From JAIROC01 sp031553535 (GTDB lineage Bacteria > Bacteroidota > Bacteroidia > Bacteroidales > WCHB1-69), in contig JAVBLM010000015.1 of NCBI GenBank assembly GCA_031553535.1, positions 62,001-126,000 on the forward strand: a stretch of DNA of 64,000 nucleotides. The letters are read 5' to 3'. Both the position numbers and the translations under genes were made by a program. Of this stretch, positions 46,918 through 56,680 are shown in pieces; position 1 is the first letter of the stretch; each line of letters opens with the position of its first letter. Under the pieces are notes generated by a model, which saw nothing but the letters and a program-made list of their open reading frames with translations, was not told the origin of the DNA and searched no databases.

Positions 46918-47274
46918 TTATTCTCCCCAATATTCCATTTGAGTTTTCTTAGGCAGCTTTTTCACTACTTCTTCTAATGAATGCCGGATCCAGTATTTTA
47001 CGGTTTCATCATTCATATCACTATTAAGAGTAATACAATTCCAGTATTTTTTATTGAAATGCCAGGCTGCTTCCACGCTGGCATAGCGTTCGCGCAAATC
47101 AATGGCCTGTGCAGGGTCGCATTTTACCGATACATTTAGTTCTGGATCGTTCAAAGGTATCACGGCAAACCATTTACCGAATATCCTGAACATAAGATAT
47201 TCATCTTCAAACGGCATGTCTTCTGTTACATCTTTCAGTGAAAGGCAGTATTCCCGCAATTCTTCTATATTCAT
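46918..47274 (-). CDS. MmcQ/YjbR family protein
   Basis: The 118-residue sequence has MNIEELREYCLSLKDVTEDMPFEDEYLMFRIFGKWFAVI at the start, SVKCDPAQAIDLRERYASVEAAWHFNKKYWNCI in the middle and DMNDETVKYWIRHSLEEVVKKLP at the end. This is the complete CyaY-like MmcQ/YjbR pattern. Some members bind DNA; the role is otherwise unknown. Confidence 0.9.
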   Translation of the reverse strand: MNIEELREYCLSLKDVTEDMPFEDEYLMFRIFGKWFAVIPLNDPELNVSVKCDPAQAIDLRERYASVEAAWHFNKKYWNCITLNSDMNDETVKYWIRHSLEEVVKKLPKKTQMEYWGE

Positions 47275-47642
47275 TGTTTTTCGTTTTCTATTCTATGAAT
47301 CCTTTGGCTGATTCATTTTTTATCAATATCATCCTGAGACCTTTTTCTTTTTACTTTGCAAATATAGTACATTTTTTGTTCTTTTCGTTTATTCTCCGAG
47401 TTGTTTATTGATATATGTACCCCAAAGAAAATAAGAACTTTGTTTCCCTAATTATCAAGCTGTAAGAACATAAGCATTCCTATAATCCAATTCTTATTAT
47501 TATATATCCCTATAATTAATGGGAAAAAAAGAAGAATATCCCCTGAAATAGGGATGACTTACTTTTGTGGGTTGTCATACTTTTGCTTTGAGTTTTAATT
47601 GTAATAATTGAAAAATATAAATAACAAAAAAGCAAACAAAAT
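47275..47642. other. Upstream region of the hmuY operon
   Basis: About 370 bp between divergent genes. Two TACTTTTG boxes (47560-47567 and 47578-47585) face the hmuY gene. Upstream, ATCCC/GGGAT type inverted repeats surround 47537-47555 and could be an operator. No gene is visible. Confidence 0.55.
47560..47585 (+). promoter_or_regulatory. Tandem -7 boxes of the hmuY operon
   Basis: TACTTTTG occurs at 47560-47567 and again at 47578-47585, both full matches to TAnnTTTG and 58-83 bp before the start codon. Two start points, or a constitutive and a regulated promoter, are possible. Confidence 0.55.
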
Positions 47643-48239
47643 ATGAAGAAAAGGAATATCTTTTTAGGATTAATAGTATTGGGATTAATATCGGTAGTTA
47701 CTGTGGGATGTAAAGATAAAGGACCGGAAGATTCGGATTCAGACGACGAAGTTACTCCAACAACCTTAACCGTCGATGCTACCGCTTATGATAAATGGGC
47801 ATATGTATCTTTTGTACAAGGAAAAGTTGTAGAAATATCCGACTATAAAACCGATCTTTCCTGGGATATGGCATTGCATCGTTACGATGTTCGTTTAAAC
47901 GGAGGAGAAGCCGGTAAAGGGAAAGGTGCAGCATTAAAGACTACATATACTGAATTAAGTGCCGTAACAAGTATTCCCGCATCCGGATATATTACCGATG
48001 TGATGGATAGTATTTCACTTTCAATGCCTCCCACACATGATTATCAACCGGTCAATCATGAAGCTTCAAAATGGATGGTACTTAACACCACCTCTATGCC
48101 TCCATCCTACGCGCTTAGTGATAATGTGTTTATATTCAAAACTGCGGAAGGAAAACATGTAAAAATCAAGTTTATCGATTATATTAATGCAGAAGACGTA
48201 AAAGCACATATTAAGTTTACCTACGTCTATATGGATTAA
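47643..48239 (+). CDS. hmuY: HmuY-family heme-binding lipoprotein
   Basis: A lipoprotein signal (LGLISVVTVGCKDKG) precedes a beta-rich domain with YDKWAYVSFVQGKVV, DLSWDMALHRYDVRLNGGEAGKGKGAALKT, and IKFIDYINAEDVKAHIKFTYVYM, which are the family's hallmark blocks. HmuY proteins take heme from host proteins at the outer surface and pass it to the TonB receptor encoded by the next gene, 24 bp downstream. Expression is usually induced by iron limitation. The specific heme ligands are not assigned here. Confidence 0.88.
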   Translation: MKKRNIFLGLIVLGLISVVTVGCKDKGPEDSDSDDEVTPTTLTVDATAYDKWAYVSFVQGKVVEISDYKTDLSWDMALHRYDVRLNGGEAGKGKGAALKTTYTELSAVTSIPASGYITDVMDSISLSMPPTHDYQPVNHEASKWMVLNTTSMPPSYALSDNVFIFKTAEGKHVKIKFIDYINAEDVKAHIKFTYVYMD

Positions 48240-48262
48240 TCTAATTGGAAAATATTGATTTG

Positions 48263-50473
48263 ATGAACAGAATCAGATTTGCCATTATTTTGATATTTAT
48301 TAGTTGTTATCTCGTAAATCTTCCTGCTCAAAACAGGAAGATTTTGAGTTTTATTACTAATGAATCTTCCCGGGAAGAGATACCGTATGCTACTATTTAT
48401 GTCAAAGAAATAGCAAATGGCGTAGCAGCGGATGAGAATGGGAAGTGTGTACTTACTTTACCTAAAAGCGGACAATATACCTTTTGTGTGCAAGCGCTGG
48501 GATTTCAAAAGAAGGAAATTGTTCTTAATATCCGAAAAGATACAACTATTAACTTCACGTTGAAAGAAGAAGTCTTGAAGATGGAAGAGATTGTCATAAC
48601 CGGAACCCGGACACCCAAGATGCTCAAAGATGTTCCGGTACCTACACGCCTGATTACGTCACAGGATATACAAAGTACGGATGTACAGAATGTAAAAGAT
48701 GTATTGGAAACAGAGCTTCCCGGGCTTGAGTTTACTTCTCACGGCGGGTCTATGAACATTAATATGCAAGGTTTGGGAGGCAAATATATATTGTTCCTGG
48801 TTGATGGAGAGCGTATTGCCGGAGAAACACGTGATAATGTAGATTACAACCGGCTGGATGTATCCAATATAGAACGGATAGAGATAGTAAAAGGATCAGC
48901 ATCGGCTTTATACGGCTCAAGTGCTATTGGGGGAGTAGTAAATATTATAACTAAAAATGCTTCAAATCCCTGGCAGGTAAATATAAATTCCCACTATGGA
49001 TCTTATGCGATGCAACAGCACGGAGCAAGCATTGGTTTTAGACAAGCAAAATTCAGCAGTTTTACTACCGGGAACTTTAAATATTTCAGAGGTTATACCT
49101 TACAGGATACCGAAGGTACGGAATATATATATGAGAATGAAACCATTTTGGATACCACCAGGTATTCTACGGAAGTGAAAGGGTATAAGGATTTCTCTAT
49201 CAACCAAAAGTTTGTTTATACGCCCATCCGGAAATTAAGGTTGACAGCCAAAGGAGGATATTATTGGCATGAAGACCTCGGGCTGGCGAAAAATAATAAA
49301 CGGAACGACCTTTACCATGGCGGAAATGCATCGTTAAGGGCAAACTGGGATATAGGTCAAAAACAAAATATTGAATTTGCTTATAACTTTGATCTTTATA
49401 AAAAGTTTGATCTTTATTTAACGGAAGAAATGGCCGGTATAAAGAAAGGAAATTATAGCAATATGCAGCATACGGGGACAGTTTTGTTTAACCAGTTCTT
49501 TACAAACAATAATATATTGACGATAGGAGCGGAGTTTATGGCAGATAATTTGTCTACGTATCAGTTTGTAGATCAAAATGATTACCAGAGCTACAATTAC
49601 GTTTTATTCGCCCAGCACGATATTACATTTTGGAAGAAGTTTACTGTTGTGTATGGCGCTCGTCTCGACTACAATACGACATTTACACCCTATGTGAGCC
49701 CCAAAGTGTCGCTGATGTATAAATTAAAGGATATCAGTTTCCGTGCTTCCTATGGAGGTGGATTCCGTGCACCGTCATTGAAGGAATTATATACCGACTG
49801 GGATCACCAGGGAATGTTCCGTTTGGTGGGAAGTGATGATCTAGCACCGGAAAAGAGTCAAAACCTCTCTTTATCTGCCGAATTTACCAAAGGAATAGTA
49901 AATGCATCCGTGATAGGTTACTATAATTATATCAAAGATCAGATTACCACGATGTGGAATGAGAATGAAGATACTGCTTTTTACGTTAATCACGGGTCGG
50001 CACAAGTAGCAGGCGTCGAAGCAAATGTGGACGTTGAAACCAAGTTCGGATTATCGTTGAAAACATCTTACGCTTATACTTATACATATTCTTTGGATGA
50101 CAATGGCGAAAATATCTCCAATACACGTCCGCATACAGGAACGGTTCGTCTCGGATACCGTTTAAAAAAAGGTATTTATATGTTCAATCCTGTTATCCAG
50201 GGTAGGGTGTTGAGTGCTTTGGATATGAAGGGATACTCCTCTTCGAGAGAAGAATATTATACCATTCATTATCCGGCTTATACATTGTGGAAAATAACAG
50301 TCAATCAACAGATATATAATGCTATAACATTGAGATTGGGAGTTGATAACATTTTTAATTATACAGCGAAACGCCAAACCTTTAATTCTTCCCTTACTCC
50401 GGGGATAACATATTTTGCCGGGGTAAGCATAGATATAGATCAATTATTCAAGATCAGGAAGAAAGGGAAGTGA
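48263..50473 (+). CDS. HmuR-like TonB-dependent heme receptor
   Basis: I start at the ATG at 48263 (MNRIRFAIILIFISCYLVNLPAQ), which gives a proper signal peptide, not the upstream TTG. A carboxypeptidase-D-like regulatory domain (EIPYATIYVKEIANGVAADENGKC) is followed by the plug (LVDGERIAGETRD, IEIVKGSASALYGSSAIGGVVNI) and the beta barrel. The barrel contains FRAPSLKELY and SDDLAPEKSQNLSLSAEF, equivalent to the FRAP and NPDL boxes of heme receptors. It forms an operon with hmuY and should import heme using TonB energy. Confidence 0.88.
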   Translation: MNRIRFAIILIFISCYLVNLPAQNRKILSFITNESSREEIPYATIYVKEIANGVAADENGKCVLTLPKSGQYTFCVQALGFQKKEIVLNIRKDTTINFTLKEEVLKMEEIVITGTRTPKMLKDVPVPTRLITSQDIQSTDVQNVKDVLETELPGLEFTSHGGSMNINMQGLGGKYILFLVDGERIAGETRDNVDYNRLDVSNIERIEIVKGSASALYGSSAIGGVVNIITKNASNPWQVNINSHYGSYAMQQHGASIGFRQAKFSSFTTGNFKYFRGYTLQDTEGTEYIYENETILDTTRYSTEVKGYKDFSINQKFVYTPIRKLRLTAKGGYYWHEDLGLAKNNKRNDLYHGGNASLRANWDIGQKQNIEFAYNFDLYKKFDLYLTEEMAGIKKGNYSNMQHTGTVLFNQFFTNNNILTIGAEFMADNLSTYQFVDQNDYQSYNYVLFAQHDITFWKKFTVVYGARLDYNTTFTPYVSPKVSLMYKLKDISFRASYGGGFRAPSLKELYTDWDHQGMFRLVGSDDLAPEKSQNLSLSAEFTKGIVNASVIGYYNYIKDQITTMWNENEDTAFYVNHGSAQVAGVEANVDVETKFGLSLKTSYAYTYTYSLDDNGENISNTRPHTGTVRLGYRLKKGIYMFNPVIQGRVLSALDMKGYSSSREEYYTIHYPAYTLWKITVNQQIYNAITLRLGVDNIFNYTAKRQTFNSSLTPGITYFAGVSIDIDQLFKIRKKGK

Positions 50474-50801
50474 TGTTGTATATGGAACGATGGGCTAAAT
50501 CTTATTTTGATATATAGAAGTCCTAGGAGTTCTACTTGAATAATCGCTACGAATATAGTAATATCAGTTATCTTAACCCAGAGACCTGACAGGGTCGAAC
50601 ATGCATAACCCCCAATCGTTATATTTGTTGGAGGTTATGCATATTGAACTCTTCGAGTTCGGCTACTTCCAACTATAGTGTTTCAACAAAACGTTTTTTC
50701 CGCATCTCAAAATGGAATATAATCCGAATACACTATTTCATATAGTTTCTAAAATGAAATAAGATTATATCAAATAACTCTTGAGCTGCTTATCCTAACA
50801 A
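50474..50801. other. Intergenic region with nested hairpins
   Basis: The 328-bp gap between convergent genes holds GACC/GGTC (about 50583-50596), a 15-bp near-perfect inverted repeat starting ATGCATAACC (50601-50642) and GAACTC/GAGTTC (about 50647-50661). These probably act as terminators or belong to a short repeat element. No gene is visible. Confidence 0.55.
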
Positions 50802-51170
50802 TTATATTTTATTGCTGTTTAATACCACTTGTTGACTTCGCATTAGGTTGCAAGCACTGTTTTTCTTTTTAATATATCGTGCGCATTGTTGCAACCGGTC
50901 GTAGCCCAACATGGTGCCCAGTATGAAATCTTCTTCAGGGGTAAATTCATTTAAGTTTTTATTGCCGATTTTGTCGATGACATCAACACATTCGGGGTTA
51001 CCGAAAAATAAATTGATTTTCGAAGGAGTGACATATCGTACGATATAATCAATACCTTGTTGTTGTAGTTTCAACTCAGCTTCTACCTTTAAGGATGCAT
51101 CGAGCGTGTGTAAGACCAGATGGCGTAATCCTTTTTTATATTCATAGATATGATGCGTTAGTACTTTCAT
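50802..51170 (-). CDS. DUF2023 family protein
   Basis: The 122-residue sequence (MKVLTHHIYEYKKGLRHLVLHTL, IDYIVRYVTPSKINLFFGNPECVDVI, LGTMLGYDRLQQCARY) matches DUF2023, a family that accompanies flavodoxin in Bacteroidetes and is usually iron-responsive. Flavodoxin is encoded 53 bp upstream in the same orientation. The cysteine-containing loop FFGNPEC might contact a cofactor; the function is unknown. Confidence 0.85.
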   Translation of the reverse strand: MKVLTHHIYEYKKGLRHLVLHTLDASLKVEAELKLQQQGIDYIVRYVTPSKINLFFGNPECVDVIDKIGNKNLNEFTPEEDFILGTMLGYDRLQQCARYIKKKNSACNLMRSQQVVLNSNKI

Positions 51171-51223
51171 TTTCTTTGCATTTTATTTCACTAATCGAAA
51201 ATCAATTTATTTGTTGATATTTT

Positions 51224-51730
51224 TTATTTAAATTGGGGGAGAATAGTAGCAATCCATTTGTCTAATCTTCCATTTGTCAGATTGCTTTCGGAATCTTCGT
51301 CCAATGCTACTCCAACAAAATTGTTGTCTATGGCTGCTTTTGACAGATCAAAATGATAATCGTTTGTGGAAACTTCTCCTACAATTGTACATCCTTTACC
51401 ATTAATGGCTTCATATAAAGTTCCCATGCCATCTACAAATGTATCAGGATACGAATCCGAATCCCCCAAGCCAAATAAAGCAATAACTTTTCCATTCAGG
51501 TTACTTTTTCCCAGTAAAGACAATGCACCTTCCCAGTCATCTTGTAAGTCTCCAAGTCCCCAGGTTGATGTTCCTAATATCAAGTTTGGATATGATTCCA
51601 GATCTTCCGTTTTCAAGTGGGATACTTCAATTAATTTTACATCTTCCGAAGATAATTTTTCTGCAATACTTTTTGCAACATTTTGTGTGTTTCCGGTTGT
51701 AGAACCGTAAATAATGGCAATTCTTTTCAT
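51224..51730 (-). CDS. fldA: Flavodoxin
   Basis: The 168-residue protein has the FMN phosphate loop YGSTTGNTQNVAK, the 50s loop STWGLGDLQDDWE, and FGLGDSDSYPDTFVDGMGTLYEAI, the long-chain flavodoxin pattern. It carries electrons in place of ferredoxin when iron is scarce. The next gene is DUF2023, and the hmuY/receptor operon lies on the other side, giving a locus for iron limitation. Confidence 0.95.
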   Translation of the reverse strand: MKRIAIIYGSTTGNTQNVAKSIAEKLSSEDVKLIEVSHLKTEDLESYPNLILGTSTWGLGDLQDDWEGALSLLGKSNLNGKVIALFGLGDSDSYPDTFVDGMGTLYEAINGKGCTIVGEVSTNDYHFDLSKAAIDNNFVGVALDEDSESNLTNGRLDKWIATILPQFK

Positions 51731-51771
51731 GATGATTTATTTATTATGTTAATAGACATTTTATTTCTTCA

Positions 51772-52665
51772 TTAGTCGCAACATGAATTCCTGAATTCAC
51801 AACTGTTTCGTTCTTCCTCATACTCTATTTCCAGTGTTGAATGTTGTATATTCATTGCTTTTAGCTTTTCTCTTATCTGATTCTTTATATGAATGACATT
51901 TTTCTCTTCCGAATAGTTGGAAATAACCACATGTACAGATAGAATACTATACATGCCGTCCATGCTCCAAAGATGCAGATCGTGTATGGATTCAATTCCC
52001 TTTATCGTTTTTAGCTGTTCTTCCAGGTTAGTTGTGTCGATATCTTCAGGTACACGTTGAAGGATCACACGGAGTGTATCACGCAAATTACGATAGATAT
52101 TAAATAAAATGTAACATGCAATCCCAAGTGATAATACCGGGTCCAGAATAGGAAGATTTACAAAAATCATCGCAATACTTCCAATCAAAACAGCAAACCA
52201 GCCTAAAACATCTTCCATAAGATGTAATCTGACGGCTCGTTCATTAAGCGAATGTCCTTTCTTTAATCTTAAAACGGCAAGCCCGTTTATTACGATGCCT
52301 ATTATTGCCAGCAATAACATCCCTTTTGCATTTGGCTGTTCCGGATATATAAGTCTTTGGATGCTTTCGCTTATGATAAAAAAAGATCCCAACAACAGTA
52401 TCATGGAGTTAACAAGCGCTCCCAATAAAGAAAACCGTCTATATCCGTATGAATATTTCTGGTCACGCTTTTTCTTCGAGACTTTCTCGAAATACCATGC
52501 CAAAGCTAATGAAATGCTGTCGCCAAAATCATGCAAAGCATCTGAAAGTATGGCCACACTATTTGTCAAAAATCCTCCTATAATCTCTATGATAGAGAAA
52601 GAAAGATTAAGGAAAAATGCTACCTTTATATTCGAACCTGTATGGTTGTGGTGATGCTTTGACAT
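51772..52665 (-). CDS. Cation diffusion facilitator (CzcD/ZitB-like)
   Basis: The 297-residue protein begins with a histidine-rich MSKHHHNHTGSN and has six membrane spans, with the metal site HDFGDSISLAL in span II and the HxxxD site HLMEDVLGW in span V. The cytoplasmic domain (IKGIESIHDLHLWSMDGMYSILSVHVVI) is the typical CDF dimer domain, and the C-terminus ends in cysteines (NSCEFRNSCCD). It exports Zn2+ or a similar ion in exchange for protons. The metal is inferred from family members. Confidence 0.92.
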   Translation of the reverse strand: MSKHHHNHTGSNIKVAFFLNLSFSIIEIIGGFLTNSVAILSDALHDFGDSISLALAWYFEKVSKKKRDQKYSYGYRRFSLLGALVNSMILLLGSFFIISESIQRLIYPEQPNAKGMLLLAIIGIVINGLAVLRLKKGHSLNERAVRLHLMEDVLGWFAVLIGSIAMIFVNLPILDPVLSLGIACYILFNIYRNLRDTLRVILQRVPEDIDTTNLEEQLKTIKGIESIHDLHLWSMDGMYSILSVHVVISNYSEEKNVIHIKNQIREKLKAMNIQHSTLEIEYEEERNSCEFRNSCCD

Positions 52666-53076
52666 ACTTCTTTTTTAGAATACAAAGGAAAAGGATTTTT
52701 CACAGGAAGACATTCCCTATTTATAGGTATTTTTCAAGAAAAGAGTAGCAATATATAGCTAGGATATTACTTAACTAAATTGTAATTTTGTTGTCAGTAT
52801 TTAGTAAAAGTGTTTTGCGAAAAATATTCAAATGTGTTGAGAGTAGCCATAGGCGTACTTCAAAGGTAGAGGACGGCAAAAGTATTCATGGGCACTAAAT
52901 CACAAATTCTTCTGTGGTTTCATTAGCATTTTAAATACAACAGATAAGAATAGTAGAATAAGGTTCAATAAAAATGAAAAATAATAGATAAAGACGGCAT
53001 AAGCATCTTTTATAAACCGGTTTATTTGGAAATAACTTTTGGAATTTATGGTATCTTTGCATAAACTAACAATAAA
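52666..53076. other. Intergenic region upstream of the sensor kinase
   Basis: The 411-bp region between divergent genes contains a TATCTTTG box (53052-53059) in front of the kinase gene. I see no gene or repeat in the rest. Confidence 0.55.
53052..53059 (+). promoter_or_regulatory. Promoter box TATCTTTG of the LytS/LytTR operon
   Basis: A full TAnnTTTG match 18 bp before the start codon, with TTTG at 53025-53028 as a possible -33 element at a 23-bp spacing. Confidence 0.6.
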
Positions 53077-54132
53077 ATGAACTTTTTTGAATCTTTGAAA
53101 TCATACCGGACGGCTTTGTGGTGGGCTCTTATCCTGAGCGCGATTATCATATATCCTAATATAGGAGATTTTTTATGGGCACTCTTTGCTCCTCCCCATC
53201 GCTGTACAATAGATATCAATACTGCGAGTATCCTATACTTTATTTACCGTTACCTTTTTTTTGTACTCCTTACCTTTCTATTAATCAGGTTGAATGTGAG
53301 GCAAGCGGATAGAAAACTAAATGAACGATTTTGGAAATCGTTCCTCCTGACGCTGGGAGCTTATCTTATTTATGTAATTGTAGGTAAAAACATAGCCTAT
53401 TCGATCCGGTCGGATTGCTTCACGCAAACTGTCATTTTACAATTTCTTATTGCATGGTTGGTGCCTATTCTTATCGGACAGATATATTATCTGACAGTTA
53501 TTCAACAGGAGACGAAGAAAGAAATGGAGCGGCTCAAAACAGAAAATCTGCAAAGCCGTGTCGATGCTCTTTCTAATCAGATAAATCCGCACTTCTTTTT
53601 CAATTCCCTGAACGGACTGACCGCACTTGTCGCAGACAACAGAAACGAAGAAACATTGGAATATGTGAACAAATTATCCGGTATCTTCCGCTACATCTTA
53701 CAGAGTGAAAAGAAAGGCCTCGTTAAGCTGGCGGACGAATTAAATTTCCTGGATGCCTATCGTTACCTGATCGAGGTGCGCTACAGCGGAAAGATCTCTT
53801 TTATCATAAATGTAGAAGAAGGCGATCTTTTATTGCAACTACCGGTACTTTCTCTGTTGCCACTCATTGAAAATGTAGTTAAACATAATATCATTGACAG
53901 TGAACATATAATGAGTATCGACATCAGTGTTTCGGAAAATAAGGAGCTGATTGTGACAAATCCTGTTTACCGCAAGCATTATGCGGGTGAATCCCACGGC
54001 ATAGGCTTATGCAACCTTTCTACAAGGTATAAATTATTAATGGGAACAGATATAAAGATAGTAGATGATAATAATTCCTTTACCGTTATTTTGCCATTAA
54101 AAAAATCTGAAAATGAGGATACTGATTGTTGA
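53077..54132 (+). CDS. LytS-type sensor histidine kinase
   Basis: The 351-residue protein has four membrane spans in its first 155 residues. The His_kinase domain follows with the phosphorylated histidine in NQINPHFFFNSLNGL. Its ATPase part has LPVLSLLPLIENVVKHN, and GIGLCNLSTRYKLLMG. There is no periplasmic sensor domain, so it probably senses membrane state or a small ligand. Its 3' end overlaps the response regulator by 20 bp. Confidence 0.93.
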   Translation: MNFFESLKSYRTALWWALILSAIIIYPNIGDFLWALFAPPHRCTIDINTASILYFIYRYLFFVLLTFLLIRLNVRQADRKLNERFWKSFLLTLGAYLIYVIVGKNIAYSIRSDCFTQTVILQFLIAWLVPILIGQIYYLTVIQQETKKEMERLKTENLQSRVDALSNQINPHFFFNSLNGLTALVADNRNEETLEYVNKLSGIFRYILQSEKKGLVKLADELNFLDAYRYLIEVRYSGKISFIINVEEGDLLLQLPVLSLLPLIENVVKHNIIDSEHIMSIDISVSENKELIVTNPVYRKHYAGESHGIGLCNLSTRYKLLMGTDIKIVDDNNSFTVILPLKKSENEDTDC

Positions 54133-54874
54133 AGATGAAACGATCGCATATGAATATTTAAGCAAACTTATTCTGAAAATTGATTCTGATATAGAGATTG
54201 TTGCTGTTACCGAAGGAATTTCCCAAACAGTAAAATGGCTACAATTCAATCCTTCACCCGATCTTATCTTTATGGATATTCATCTGTCCGATGGGTCTGC
54301 TTTTTCTATTTTTGATATGATAACAGTGGAAACTCCGATTATCTTTACAACCGCTTATGACGAATATGCCATAGATGCATTTAAGGTAAACAGCGTTGAT
54401 TATCTCTTAAAGCCTGTCCAAGAAAATGACCTAAGGAAAGCTATTGAGAAATTTCGGAAACTCACCTCTTCGGAAATAAAACAATATATTATTCAACAAT
54501 CTGAAACCAACTTCAGTGGGAGTTACTATAAAAGATTGCTTGTTTCTTATCGGGACAGTCTGATTCCCATTCCGGTAAAGGATATTGTCTATTTTTATAC
54601 TTCCGAACACCAGACAAATATTTGCCTTAGTGATGGGAAGAAATATCTTTACAATAAAACACTTGATTCTATTGTGCAAAATCTTGATCCGGAACTATTC
54701 TTTCGTGTAAATAAACAGTTTATTGTATCGATAAATCATATCAAAAATATTACTATTTGGTTTGATCGTCGTCTTCTGGTTATACTTGATGTGGAAACTC
54801 CTGAAAGGATTTATGTGAGCAAAAATAAAGCAGCAGAATTCAAAGAATGGATAATGAGTGGTAATATGAAATGA
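54113..54874 (+). CDS. LytTR-family response regulator
   Basis: The receiver domain has the acidic pocket VEDE, the phosphorylated aspartate in PDLIFMDIHLSDG, TTAYDEYAIDAF with the conserved threonine/alanine switch, and the lysine in LLKPV. The C-terminal LytTR domain (RLLVSYRDSLIPIPVKDIVYFYTSEHQTNICLSDG, FFRVNKQFIVSINHI) binds DNA. It acts with the kinase encoded just upstream. The regulon is unknown. Confidence 0.94.
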   Translation: MRILIVEDETIAYEYLSKLILKIDSDIEIVAVTEGISQTVKWLQFNPSPDLIFMDIHLSDGSAFSIFDMITVETPIIFTTAYDEYAIDAFKVNSVDYLLKPVQENDLRKAIEKFRKLTSSEIKQYIIQQSETNFSGSYYKRLLVSYRDSLIPIPVKDIVYFYTSEHQTNICLSDGKKYLYNKTLDSIVQNLDPELFFRVNKQFIVSINHIKNITIWFDRRLLVILDVETPERIYVSKNKAAEFKEWIMSGNMK

Positions 54875-55379
54875 AATAGATTTTTGTTATAGCAAGCCAA
54901 TCCAAAACAAAATCCGACATGCTTATATTGCCAAGAGGCGAAAGAGGAAAGTAAAGTCGATTCCTACATCAACTTTTGGCAACTTCAATAAAAGGGAACT
55001 TTATTACAGTGTAAAGTATAGATACAAACATAATTTGGCATTATGTTTGTATCTAAATAATATAGAAGAAACAGTTTCTCTTCTAAAGAAAAAACGCAAA
55101 CGTTTCGCCTCATTTTTTAAAGGATAAAAATTTATTCTGAAGCAAATATAACTGCTTATTTTACGGCGAAACGTTTTTTTTGGCTTACGATCCCCACCCG
55201 GGACACTATATATAGAGCTGCTCACGGGCAGCTCTTGAAACTTTATAAGAGCATATCTTTTATTATCAATCAAGCATATTTTTCGCGAATAGGTAATGGA
55301 GCTATGCAGGCAAACTCAGTTATGAATTACAGATTACGGAGTATAAATAACGAAAGTGATAAGACTGGATTGCTTCATG

Positions 55380-55805
55380 CCTTACAATGACAGAGATTAA
55401 CTCCGTTGAGCTCGCAAGCTCGGTTGCTTCGTTCCTCGCAATGACGCTATTAATCAACATATTGCGTCATTGCGAGGAGTGAGGCACGAACGACGTGGCA
55501 ATCCCTGACAAAAGAGCGATTTTTCTTTTCAGTTGCTGTCATTTCCTTTTGTGTGAACCTTTAATAAATACTTACAATGACGCTATTTCGTTTGTTCAGA
55601 GCGTCATTTGCGGGCTTGACCCGCAAATGAACGCGAAGCATGTGAGTGCAGTGAGACTTTTAAGCGAACTAATCTCCTCAAAAGAAAGGGGATGCTGAAA
55701 CAAGTTCAGCATGACGGCAATATGTTAGTTAAGAGCGAGGCAGGTGAGTGCAGTGAATGAAGTGAGATAATCTTTATTTATTTTATATCAACTTTGGACA
55801 AGTTT
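55380..55805. repeat. Composite dispersed repeat
   Basis: The stretch has modules CATTGCGAGGAGTGAGGCACG, TTGCTTCGTTCCTCGCAATG, TGAAACAAGTTCAGCATGAC and an end TCAACTTTGGACAAGTTT (55788-55805). These match the interior and ends of the copies at 43624-43818 and 44173-44455, some in inverted orientation, so several copies seem to have fused or rearranged here. Confidence 0.65.
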
Positions 55806-55847
55806 ATTGTAAAAGTCTTCAAGAACAATATTATGATGAAATATATG

Positions 55848-55855
55848 TATATTTG
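55848..55855 (+). promoter_or_regulatory. Promoter box TATATTTG
   Basis: A full TAnnTTTG match, 11 bp before the ATG of the small gene at 55867. Confidence 0.5.
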
Positions 55856-55866
55856 CAATCAGAATA

Positions 55867-56082
55867 ATGGAATCTGATTTAAAATACCTTGAAAGAATTT
55901 CAAATGGATATCTTTATAAAAACGGAAAACAGGCAAACAGGTCTTCTATTCTAGAGAAAAGGATAGGGGAAGATATTCATTTCTTTTTTCACAGGGATTT
56001 TATCTTTTTATATAAGGAAATAAAACACTACCTTCCGGAAATACGGATGGATTTATGCAGGAGCCGGATTGTAACTGCATGA
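55867..56082 (+). CDS. Small hypothetical protein (71 aa)
   Basis: A charged protein (MESDLKYLERISNGYLYKNG, EKRIGEDIHFFFHRDFIFLYKEIKHYLPEI). It has its own promoter box and a hairpin terminator just downstream, which supports expression. No family is recognised. Confidence 0.5.
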   Translation: MESDLKYLERISNGYLYKNGKQANRSSILEKRIGEDIHFFFHRDFIFLYKEIKHYLPEIRMDLCRSRIVTA

Positions 56083-56091
56083 CAAATACTC

Positions 56092-56132
56092 AATAAAAGC
56101 CTTTTTCTTTTTTATGGGAAGGGGCTTTTATT
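56092..56132 (+). terminator. Hairpin terminator
   Basis: AATAAAAGCC (56092-56101) pairs with GGCTTTTATT (56123-56132), 10 bp after the stop of the small gene. Confidence 0.65.
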
Positions 56133-56317
56133 TTATCGCGATTCCCTGTCAGGCTTCGGTACCTGTATTTTCCGGGATAAAAGGTCTTCTAAATATATTG
56201 AACGATATGTTGAGGCTCAGGAATGGGATTTTGGAATTTCAGAAAAAAAATCCTGCGATAGAGAAGAAATGCAACAAACCGGCAATAAGAGTTATCCCCT
56301 GAAAGATTGGCTGTTGC

Positions 56318-56605
56318 AAGTTTTACTTCTGGATAGATTCGCGGAATCTGGGCTGTCGGAAGTTTTACTTCTGGATAGATTCGCGGAATCTGGGCTGTCG
56401 GAAGTTTTACTTCTGGGTAGATTCGCGGAATCTAGGCTGTCGGAAGTTTTACTTCTAGGTAGATTCGCGGAATCTAGGCTGTCGGAAGTTTTACTTCTAG
56501 GTAGATTCGCGGAATCTGGGCTGTCGGAAGTTTTACTTCTGGGTAGATTCGCGGAATCTGGGTTGTCGAAAATTTTATTTCCGGGTAGATTCACGGAAGA
56601 TTGGA
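56318..56605. repeat. Second 42-bp tandem repeat array, about seven units
   Basis: Units begin at 56318, 56360, 56402, 56444, 56486, 56528 and 56570, an exact 42-bp period. Each unit contains the hairpin AGATTCGCGGAATCT and the block GAAGTTTTACTTCT, itself partly palindromic. The first units are nearly identical, the last is degenerate. Frames stay open through the array on both strands (plus 56269-56718, minus 56292-56594), giving repeats like VLLLGRFAESGLSE. The unit differs in sequence from that of 2612-2975 but shares its length, hairpin and position before a DUF6261-like gene. Confidence 0.9.
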
Positions 56606-56680
56606 TGTTGATAATTCCCTGCCTTCTTTTTTCTTTATTTTGTAATTTCTTCTTTTTAAATTATATAAAAACAATGTATT

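Larger units (their letters stand above)
54875..55866. other. 1-kb non-coding region rich in dispersed repeats
   Basis: A right-end copy TCAACTTTTGGCAACTTC (54969-54986) and a larger composite of the same repeat family (about 55380-55805) lie here. Between them are inverted sequences around 55000-55060 (CATAATTTGGCATTATG) and a GAGCTGCTCACGGGCAGCTC hairpin at 55211-55230. Frames called in this region fall inside repeats. A promoter box at 55848-55855 serves the next small gene. Confidence 0.65.

Noticed and set aside
56318..56605. Second array as a CRISPR or as a repeat-protein gene
   Set aside because: Units abut without spacers, and open frames exist on both strands only because 42 is a multiple of three; a translated repeat protein cannot be supported.
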